This document shows, piece after piece, positions 1 to 5,054 of a stretch of DNA of 6,277 nucleotides; position 1 is the first letter of the stretch; every line of letters starts with the position of its first letter. The notes under the pieces were generated by a model. It was given only the letters and a program-made list of their open reading frames with translations. It was not told the DNA's origin and made no database searches. This stretch comes from Bacteroidales bacterium (GTDB lineage Bacteria; Bacteroidota; Bacteroidia; Bacteroidales; Paludibacteraceae): NCBI GenBank assembly GCA_900769035.1, contig CAAGFD010000269.1, positions 1-6,277 on the forward strand, written 5' to 3'. The translations under genes and the position numbers were made by a program.

Positions 1-18
1 ACGACGCTCTTCCGATCT
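1..18 (+). other. Residual Illumina adapter sequence (artefact)
   Basis: The first 18 bases, ACGACGCTCTTCCGATCT, are identical to the 3' end of the standard Illumina TruSeq read-1 adapter. Genomic sequence begins at base 19. This is untrimmed library sequence at a contig end. It should be masked before any gene or origin call is made here, and it means that nothing to the left of base 19 can be inferred. Confidence 0.95.
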
Positions 19-102
19 AAAAATGATAAGGCAAAAAAATTCAGAGGAAAACTTATTAGTAATAGAGCTTCAATAAATATATGTAACAACTGTAATGAGT
101 AA
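19..102 (+). CDS. Possible 3' remnant of an unidentified gene
   Basis: From base 19, just after the adapter, one forward frame stays open for 27 codons and stops at TAA 100-102. It reads a basic stretch (KNDKAKKFRGKL), then ISNRASINI, then ends in CNNCNE, so there is a C-x-x-C pair close to the terminus. If real, it is the C-terminal tail of a gene whose body lies beyond the contig end, and it would point toward the candidate origin. I do not recognise a family. Twenty-seven codons in AT-rich DNA is short enough to arise by chance, and nothing else supports coding, so this is only a possible partial gene. Confidence 0.22.
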   Translation, partial: KNDKAKKFRGKLISNRASINICNNCNE

Positions 103-128
103 GTCGTATAAGTTTTATAGCCTTTAAG

Positions 129-137
129 TTTTCAACA
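129..137 (+). repeat. DnaA-box-like 9-mer TTTTCAACA, leftmost copy
   Basis: An exact TTTTCAACA on the plus strand, immediately left of the AT-only tract at 141-196. It differs from the canonical DnaA box TTATCCACA at two positions. The same 9-mer recurs exactly three more times in the next 340 bases, counting both strands. Confidence 0.45.
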
Positions 138-140
138 TCT

Positions 141-196
141 AAAATAAAAAATAAAGAGATATTTAATTTTTAAATTTTTTATTCTTCTTTTTTATT
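141..196. other. AT-rich tract, possible DNA unwinding element
   Basis: Only 4 of these 56 bases are G or C, two in AGAG near 156 and two in the TTCTTC near 185. It lies between the DnaA-box-like copy at 129-137 and the abutting pair at 200-217, where an unwinding element would be expected in a bipartite origin. The surrounding DNA is also AT-rich, so composition alone proves little. Other candidates for the melted region are 293-304, a perfect AAAAAATTTTTT palindrome, and 423-434, a perfect ATTATTAATAAT palindrome. Confidence 0.35.
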
Positions 197-199
197 GGC

Positions 200-217
200 T
201 GTTGAAAATGTTGATAA
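200..217 (-). repeat. Two abutting DnaA-box-like 9-mers in tandem
   Basis: TGTTGAAAA at 200-208 is directly followed, with no spacer, by TGTTGATAA at 209-217. On the minus strand these are TTATCAACA then TTTTCAACA. TTATCAACA differs from the canonical DnaA box TTATCCACA by one base, making it the closest match to TTATCCACA in the region. Two 9-mers in the same orientation with no gap argue for a protein-binding array rather than chance similarity. Confidence 0.5.
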
Positions 218-228
218 CTACTTTAAAT

Positions 229-270
229 CACTGTAAACTACGTTTTTACACTGTTTAATTAGCTGTTTAA
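229..270 (+). repeat. Short phased direct and inverted repeats inside the candidate origin
   Basis: CACTGT occurs at 229-234 and 249-254, exactly 20 bases apart. CTGTTTAA occurs at 251-258 and 263-270, 12 bases apart. In addition TGTAAA at 232-237 and TTTACA at 245-250 form an inverted pair with a 7-base spacer. The elements are short, so chance is possible, but they sit between the two groups of DnaA-box-like sites and may be a second class of binding element. Confidence 0.3.
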
Positions 271-365
271 AATTTAATCAAAAATAGTTGACAAAAAATT
301 TTTTATTATGGTTTATCCTTTTACGTATTTTTTATTTATTTACTTCAAAATTTTTTCTCGTCAAT

Positions 366-398
366 TTTTCCACTTTTCTTTCAACATTTTTTTCAACA
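366..398 (+). repeat. Cluster of three DnaA-box-like 9-mers
   Basis: TTTTCCACT at 366-374, CTTTCAACA at 378-386 and TTTTCAACA at 390-398 are all on the plus strand, with starts exactly 12 bases apart. The first differs by one base from TTTTCCACA, a commonly accepted DnaA-box variant. Regular 12-base spacing places the sites on nearly the same face of the helix, as is typical of cooperative DnaA arrays. Binding by DnaA is inferred, not shown. Confidence 0.5.
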
Positions 399-457
399 CT
401 TGTTTATTTTATTATTCTGCTGATTATTAATAATTTATACTTTCTTTATTCAAAAAG

Positions 458-478
458 TTTTCAACAAGGTTTTTCACA
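458..478 (+). repeat. Pair of DnaA-box-like 9-mers upstream of the mnmG promoter
   Basis: TTTTCAACA at 458-466 and TTTTTCACA at 470-478 repeat the 12-base start-to-start spacing seen at 366-398. The pair lies 15 to 35 bases upstream of the mnmG -7 element at 493-500, in the zone where the -33 promoter element would be. A protein bound here could therefore both belong to the origin array and control mnmG transcription. Confidence 0.45.
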
Positions 479-492
479 TTTTAAATTTGTTG

Positions 493-500
493 TACCTTTG
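493..500 (+). promoter_or_regulatory. Bacteroidota-type -7 promoter element for mnmG
   Basis: TACCTTTG matches the Bacteroidota primary sigma -7 consensus TAnnTTTG exactly. Transcription would begin around 505-508, giving a leader of roughly 12-15 bases to the ATG at 520. No clear TTTG is present at the usual -33 distance; that zone is occupied by DnaA-box-like sites. The element sits downstream of the TTG codons at 487 and 490, which rules these out as starts if this promoter is used. Confidence 0.6.
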
Positions 501-519
501 TATTTGTAATAGTATGCTT

Positions 520-2412
520 ATGAATTTCGAGTATGATGTAATAGTAATAGGAGGAGGACATGCCGGTTGTGAAGCCGCTGCAGCTGCTGCCAATCTTGGT
601 AGTAGAACTTTGCTTATTACTATGGATATGAATAAAATTGCTCAGATGAGCTGTAATCCTGCCATTGGTGGTATAGCTAAAGGTCAGATTGTCAGAGAAA
701 TAGATGCGCTCGGTGGTTATACGGGTATAGTTACCGATTCTACTGCTATACAATTTCGTTTACTTAATAGAAGTAAAGGACCTGCTATGTGGAGTCCTCG
801 CTCTCAATCCGATCGTATGCAATTTATTATGAAATGGAGAGAGATGCTTGATAATACATCAAATCTTCATATTTGGCAAGATACCGTAAATAAGCTTATT
901 ATAAAAAATAATAAAGTCTGCGGAGTAACTACTATTCTTGGATGTGAATTCAAATCCAATACTGTTATTCTTACTAATGGTACTTTTCTTAATGGCTTAA
1001 TGCATATAGGTAAAGTTAAATTTGAGGGAGGTAGAATTTCTGAAACAGCATCATATGGTATAACTGAGCAATTAAAAGAATTAGGCATTCGTTCTGACAG
1101 AATGAAAACCGGTACACCTGTTCGTGTAGATGGTAATAGTATAGATTTCAATAAGTTACAACGTCAAGATGGGGAAACTGACTTTCATAAATTTTCTTAT
1201 CTTGATAATGTAAATCGTAATTTAAAGCAACGACCTTGTTGGATTACTTATACAAATCCTACTACACACGAAATTTTACGTTCGGGTCTTAAAGATTCAC
1301 CTCTTTATAACGGACAGATTACAAGTATAGGACCACGTTATTGTCCAAGTATCGAGACTAAAATAGTTACTTTTGCCGATAAAGATCAACATCAACTATT
1401 TATAGAACCTGAGGGAGAAACTACTCAAGAGTATTATATTAATGGTTTTTCTTCTTCTCTACCTATGGATATTCAGTTTAGAGCTTTACGTACTGTACCG
1501 GGACTTGAAAATATGGTTGCTTATCGTCCCGGTTATGCTATAGAATACGATTTTTTTGATCCTACTCAACTACATCATACTTTAGAATCCAAAGTAATCG
1601 GTAATCTTTTCTTAGCCGGTCAAGTTAATGGAACTACCGGTTATGAAGAAGCAGCCGGACAAGGTCTTGTTGCCGGTGTTAATGCCCATCTAAAATGTGT
1701 AGGAAAAGATAGTTTTATTCTTGGTCGTAATGAAGCCTATATCGGTGTACTTATAGATGACCTTGTAATAAAAGGTGTAGATGAGCCTTATCGTATGTTT
1801 ACTTCGCGTGCTGAATATCGTATTCTTCTCCGTCAGGATGATGCTGATATGCGGTTAACAGAAAAATCTTATAATTTAGGTTTAGCAAATTCTTATCGAT
1901 TTCAACTTATGACATCCAAGAAGAATGCTATAAACTCTATTATAGATTTTGTAAAAAATTACTCTGTTAAAGCCGAGTTAGTAAATAATTATTTTGAATC
2001 AAATAATATTTCGACTTTAAGGCAGACAACTAAATTATTTGATTTAATATTGCGTCCACAATTGGATTATAAAATTCTATCCGATTTATTACCCGATTTT
2101 TTTCAATTTTTGGATAATGTTTTTATTCAAGATTCTTTAAGTTCAAGAAAAGAAGAAATATTAGAAGCTGCCGAAATACTAATAAAATATAGTGGTTATA
2201 TTGATAGAGAAAAAATGATTGCCGAAAAATTATCTCGTTTGGAGTATATCAATATTCCAGAGAAGTTAGATTATAATTCTCTTCAATCTTTATCTACTGA
2301 GGCAAGACAGAAGTTAACTGCTATAAAGCCAAAAACAATTGGTCAGGCCTCCCGTATACCAGGTGTTTCTCCTAATGATATTAATGTATTATTAGTATTA
2401 CTCGGAAGATGA
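520..2412 (+). CDS. mnmG: tRNA uridine-5-carboxymethylaminomethyl modification enzyme MnmG (GidA)
   Basis: MnmG is the FAD-dependent partner of the GTPase MnmE. In the cytoplasm the complex installs the carboxymethylaminomethyl or aminomethyl group on the wobble uridine of certain tRNAs, using methylenetetrahydrofolate, which supports accurate decoding. The product is 630 residues, close to the 629 of E. coli. The dinucleotide-binding motif GGGHAGCE is at residues 11-18, the SCNPAIGG segment with Cys45 at 44-51, and GPRYCPSIE with Cys275 near 271-279; these cysteines correspond to E. coli Cys47 and Cys277. GTTGYEEAAGQG (371-382) and RMFTSRAEYR (425-434) are family hallmarks, and the end GVSPNDINVLLV belongs to the C-terminal helical domain that contacts MnmE and tRNA. 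I chose ATG 520 because MNFEYDVIVIGGG fits family N-termini and lies just behind the promoter; ATG 514 would add only two residues. No Shine-Dalgarno is visible. The gene is intact and probably cotranscribed with apt, 70 bases downstream. Confidence 0.97.
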   Translation: MNFEYDVIVIGGGHAGCEAAAAAANLGSRTLLITMDMNKIAQMSCNPAIGGIAKGQIVREIDALGGYTGIVTDSTAIQFRLLNRSKGPAMWSPRSQSDRMQFIMKWREMLDNTSNLHIWQDTVNKLIIKNNKVCGVTTILGCEFKSNTVILTNGTFLNGLMHIGKVKFEGGRISETASYGITEQLKELGIRSDRMKTGTPVRVDGNSIDFNKLQRQDGETDFHKFSYLDNVNRNLKQRPCWITYTNPTTHEILRSGLKDSPLYNGQITSIGPRYCPSIETKIVTFADKDQHQLFIEPEGETTQEYYINGFSSSLPMDIQFRALRTVPGLENMVAYRPGYAIEYDFFDPTQLHHTLESKVIGNLFLAGQVNGTTGYEEAAGQGLVAGVNAHLKCVGKDSFILGRNEAYIGVLIDDLVIKGVDEPYRMFTSRAEYRILLRQDDADMRLTEKSYNLGLANSYRFQLMTSKKNAINSIIDFVKNYSVKAELVNNYFESNNISTLRQTTKLFDLILRPQLDYKILSDLLPDFFQFLDNVFIQDSLSSRKEEILEAAEILIKYSGYIDREKMIAEKLSRLEYINIPEKLDYNSLQSLSTEARQKLTAIKPKTIGQASRIPGVSPNDINVLLVLLGR

Positions 2413-2433
2413 TTTTTTAAGATATAATTAATT

Positions 2434-2449
2434 TGTTCCACGTGGAACA
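2434..2449. promoter_or_regulatory. parS, putative ParB-binding centromere site
   Basis: TGTTCCACGTGGAACA is a perfect 16-bp palindrome in the mnmG-apt gap, 21 bases after the mnmG stop. It fits the chromosomal parS consensus TGTTNCACGTGNAACA at every defined base, differing from the Bacillus subtilis form TGTTTCACGTGAAACA only at the symmetric variable position. In the ParABS system ParB loads on parS, spreads and slides along nearby DNA, and recruits SMC to segregate new origins; parS sites cluster near oriC. It lies about 2 kb from the origin-like region. A terminator is unlikely because no T-run follows the palindrome, and a transcription-factor operator is possible but less likely given the exact match. 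parA and parB are not in the window. Confidence 0.87.
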
Positions 2450-2482
2450 TTTACGATATAGTAATTTTAAATTCAATATATT

Positions 2483-3007
2483 ATGACTGTAGAAGAGGTA
2501 AAAAACAATATTCGTGATATTGTAGATTTTCCTGTGAAAGGGATAATTTTTAAAGATTTAACTACTGCTTTTAAAAATCCTGATTGTATGAAGTTTTTTG
2601 AAGATGAAATGTATAAACTTTATAAAGATAAGGGTATAACAAAAGTAGTAGGTATTGAATCTCGTGGATTTATTATGGCTCCGATACTGGGTAATAAATT
2701 AAGGGTTGGTTTTGTTCCCGTTCGTAAAAAAGGTAAATTACCGGCAGATACAATTCAAGTTTCTTATAGTAAGGAGTATGGTACTGATATAATCGAAATG
2801 CATTCTGATGCTTTAAACGAAAATGATGTAGTTCTTATTCACGATGATTTACTCGCTACAGGTGGTACTATGAAGGCTGCTTGTGAACTTGTAAAAAAAT
2901 TCGGTGTAAAAAAAATTTATGTAAACTTCCTAGTTGAACTTGAATTCTTAAAAGGTAGAGAGGTATTTGATGCAGATGTAGAGGTTGAATCTCTTATTAA
3001 ATATTAA
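2483..3007 (+). CDS. apt: Adenine phosphoribosyltransferase
   Basis: Apt is a soluble purine-salvage enzyme that makes AMP and pyrophosphate from adenine and PRPP. The product is 174 residues, within the usual 170-185 range. It begins with the typical IRDIVDFPVKGIIFKDLT segment (10-27). ESRGFIMAP at 59-67 is the conserved ESRGF region, RKKGKLP at 81-87 is the mobile flexible-loop segment, and VLIHDDLLATGGT at 117-129 is the PRPP-binding loop with the Asp121-Asp122 pair and the ATGGT phosphate-binding turn. ATG 2483 is the start in line with the family N-terminus; there is no Shine-Dalgarno before it, as is common in Bacteroidota. TAATTTTA at 2462-2469 is a 7 of 8 match to the -7 consensus and could be a weak promoter of its own, but cotranscription with mnmG is simpler. 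The gene is intact. Confidence 0.95.
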   Translation: MTVEEVKNNIRDIVDFPVKGIIFKDLTTAFKNPDCMKFFEDEMYKLYKDKGITKVVGIESRGFIMAPILGNKLRVGFVPVRKKGKLPADTIQVSYSKEYGTDIIEMHSDALNENDVVLIHDDLLATGGTMKAACELVKKFGVKKIYVNFLVELEFLKGREVFDADVEVESLIKY

Positions 3008-3128
3008 TTCATCCTTCTTACATATATATAAACATAAATACTACTCTATTCTACTGAAAAATATTATTTATAAGGGAATATACTAAAACCAATTATTAAA
3101 TTAATGTTTTATTGAACAAGGTATTAAT

Positions 3129-4946
3129 ATGAATAAAAGATTGGATTATTTAAAAAGCATTATCTCTGTTATGCCTTCTTCATCCGGAGTGTATCAATAT
3201 TTTAATAAGAATGGCGATATTATTTATGTTGGAAAAGCCAAAAATTTAAAACGCCGAGTTTCTTCTTATTTTAATAAAGAACACGACTCTATTAAAACAA
3301 ATATTCTGGTAAATAATATTTACGACCTAAAATATATATGTGTTAACTCTGAGGCAGATGCTCTGCTTCTCGAAAATAACCTAATTAAAAAGTATCAGCC
3401 AAGGTATAATATTTTGCTTAAAGATGGTAAAACATATCCTTGGCTTTGTATTACTAAAGAACCTTTTCCTCGTGTTTTTAAAACTCGTCAAGTATTCCGT
3501 GGTGCCGATTATTTTGGTCCCTACCCTAGTTCTTATACCTTAGATATTCTACTCGAATTAATAAGAGAAATTTATCCGGTTCGTACTTGTAAATTAAATA
3601 TTCTTCCGGAAGATATTAAAAGAAATAAATATGACGTATGTCTTCAATATCATATAAAAAAATGTAATGCCCCTTGTATAGGTAATCAATCGCTCGAAGA
3701 ATATAATACTTTTATAAACGAAATTCGTGAAATTGCTAAAGGTAGATCGCATATCATTACCAATTATCTCTTGGAAAAAATGAATGCTCTTGCAGCGGAA
3801 TATAGATTTGAAGAGGCTCAAGAAATTAAAAATAAATACGATTCCATCGTAAATTATCAATCCAAAACGGTAATCACTACTACTTCTGATAACGATATAG
3901 ATGTGTTTGCTTATGACGAGGATGAGCAAAGTGCATTTATAAATATGCTCCGTATTAATGGAGGTTGTGTAGTACAGGGCTTTACTATCGAATATAAAAA
4001 GACACTTGACGAACCGAAAGAAGAAATTTTTGCACTCGCAATCGTTGAGTTAAGAGAGAGATTTAAGAGTATTTCGAGTCAAATTATCGTGCCTTTTATT
4101 CCGGATATGGAGTTGGAAAATGCCGAATTCATCGTTCCTCAGCGTGGTGATAAAAAGAAATTACTCGACCTCTCTATACAGAATGTAAGGCAATATCGTG
4201 TGGATAAATATAAGCAGGCAGAGAAATTAAATCCCGAACAGCGAGTTACTAAAATACTTAAGGAAGTTCAGGAAAAACTCCATCTGCCTACCTTGCCAAA
4301 TCATATAGAGTGCTTTGATAATTCTAATATTTCCGGTACTAATGCTGTAGCCGGTTGTGTAGTCTATAAAAAGGCGAAACCATCGAAAAAAGATTACCGT
4401 AAGTATATTATTAAAACGGTGGAGGGTCAGGATGATTATGCAAGTATGCGGGAGGTGGTTTATCGTAGGTACTCCCGTATGATTGAAGAGGGCACTACCC
4501 TACCCGACCTTATTCTTACCGATGGCGGCAAAGGTCATATGGAGTCGGTACGCCAAGTGGTGGAAGATACCCTGCATCTTAATATTCCTATCGTGGGTCT
4601 CGCGAAAAATGATAAACATACTACATCTGAAGTGCTCGTGGGTTTTCCACCTCAATCTATTGGACTTAAACCTACCGATACTCTATTTCGTTTTCTTGCA
4701 GAAATACAAGAAGAGGTGCATCGATTTGCCATCACTTTTCATCGCGATAAAAGGAGTAAATCTCAAATTGCTTCTGAGCTTGATTCTATCAAAGGTATTG
4801 GAGAATCGAGTAAAAAACTGCTTCTAAAGCACTTTAAGTCCGTTAAAAGAATCTCTTTGGCTTCGCTTGAAGAACTTACCGAAGTATTGCCAACTTCAAG
4901 AGCATCAATTATTTACGCTCATTTTCACCCTCAAAAAGAGCCGTGA
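3129..4946 (+). CDS. uvrC: Excinuclease ABC subunit C
   Basis: UvrC makes both incisions in bacterial nucleotide excision repair after UvrA and UvrB locate the lesion. The product is 605 residues; E. coli UvrC has 610. The N-terminal GIY-YIG nuclease for the 3' incision shows Tyr22, the YVGK segment at 33-36, Arg42/Arg43 and metal-binding Glu82. Cys154, Cys171, Cys179 and Cys183 match the cysteine cluster reported to hold an iron-sulfur cluster in E. coli UvrC. A UVR helical segment for UvrB contact lies near 209-243. The RNase H-like 5'-incision domain has Asp397 (CFDNSNISG), Asp435/Asp436 (DDYASM), Asp465 (LTDGGKGH) and His531 (EVHRF). A helix-hairpin-helix DNA-binding end (IKGIGESSKKLL) closes the protein. 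The gap from apt is 121 bases without a recognisable promoter or terminator. AAGG at 3118-3121 is Shine-Dalgarno-like and well spaced, unlike the other genes here. GC content rises markedly in the 3' third, yet the frame and domains are continuous. Confidence 0.97.
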   Translation: MNKRLDYLKSIISVMPSSSGVYQYFNKNGDIIYVGKAKNLKRRVSSYFNKEHDSIKTNILVNNIYDLKYICVNSEADALLLENNLIKKYQPRYNILLKDGKTYPWLCITKEPFPRVFKTRQVFRGADYFGPYPSSYTLDILLELIREIYPVRTCKLNILPEDIKRNKYDVCLQYHIKKCNAPCIGNQSLEEYNTFINEIREIAKGRSHIITNYLLEKMNALAAEYRFEEAQEIKNKYDSIVNYQSKTVITTTSDNDIDVFAYDEDEQSAFINMLRINGGCVVQGFTIEYKKTLDEPKEEIFALAIVELRERFKSISSQIIVPFIPDMELENAEFIVPQRGDKKKLLDLSIQNVRQYRVDKYKQAEKLNPEQRVTKILKEVQEKLHLPTLPNHIECFDNSNISGTNAVAGCVVYKKAKPSKKDYRKYIIKTVEGQDDYASMREVVYRRYSRMIEEGTTLPDLILTDGGKGHMESVRQVVEDTLHLNIPIVGLAKNDKHTTSEVLVGFPPQSIGLKPTDTLFRFLAEIQEEVHRFAITFHRDKRSKSQIASELDSIKGIGESSKKLLLKHFKSVKRISLASLEELTEVLPTSRASIIYAHFHPQKEP

Positions 4947-5024
4947 GAATCGCGTATTTTTTTATTTTCCCTATACTTGCCCGAAATTTTAAAAATTTAT
5001 CAAGGTACTATTCTTTATTTTTGC

Positions 5025-5032
5025 TAACTTTG
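5025..5032 (+). promoter_or_regulatory. Bacteroidota-type -7 promoter element for the transporter gene
   Basis: TAACTTTG is an exact match to TAnnTTTG, 22 bases upstream of the transporter ATG at 5055. The predicted start of transcription near 5037-5040 gives a short leader with no Shine-Dalgarno. No convincing TTTG is seen at the -33 position. It suggests that the transporter is its own transcription unit, separate from uvrC 108 bases upstream. Confidence 0.6.
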
Positions 5033-5054
5033 CACTCCAAAAATTAATATTTTC

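Larger units (their letters stand above)
103..492. other. Candidate chromosomal replication origin (oriC)
   Basis: About 390 bases have no credible gene; the open frames inside encode only low-complexity Phe/Leu/Ile-rich peptides from T-runs. What the DNA holds is a family of DnaA-box-like 9-mers: TTTTCAACA at 129-137, 390-398 and 458-466, its reverse complement at 200-208, TTATCAACA reversed at 209-217, and relatives at 366-374 (TTTTCCACT), 378-386 (CTTTCAACA) and 470-478 (TTTTTCACA). Between and beside them are tracts of nearly pure A/T that could act as unwinding elements. The region abuts mnmG, the classic oriC neighbour in Escherichia coli and Bacillus, and a parS match lies about 2 kb away. 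dnaA itself is not in the window. Alternatives are a DnaA-regulated promoter region or chance repeats in AT-rich DNA. Confidence 0.55.

Noticed and set aside
288..293. TTGACA resembling a sigma-70 -35 box
   Set aside because: Bacteroidota promoters use TAnnTTTG rather than the E. coli -35/-10 pair, and no good TATAAT follows at 16-18 bases.
313..321. TTATCCTTT as another DnaA box
   Set aside because: Only the first six bases agree with TTATCCACA; the usually conserved ACA end is missing.
288..509. A 73-residue open frame in the upstream region
   Set aside because: It is a run of Phe, Leu and Ile from T-rich DNA with a TTG start, overlaps the DnaA-box-like clusters and the mnmG promoter, and shows no domain or plausible initiation signal.
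867..1151. Minus-strand open frames inside mnmG, uvrC and the transporter
   Set aside because: They lie opposite strongly supported genes, have no recognisable family features, and are shadows of the real frames.
2434..2449. The palindrome as a transcription terminator hairpin
   Set aside because: It has no loop and no following T-run, whereas it matches parS at every defined base.
2462..2469. TAATTTTA as a dedicated apt promoter
   Set aside because: It lacks the final G of TAnnTTTG, and the nearest TTTG (2432-2435) is 26 bases upstream, further than expected for a -33 element; kept only as a note under apt.
4957..5000. Terminator after uvrC (T-run near 4960 and AAATTTTAAAAATTT near 4985)
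   Set aside because: No GC-rich stem precedes the T-run, and the second element is an imperfect A/T-only repeat that would make a very weak hairpin.
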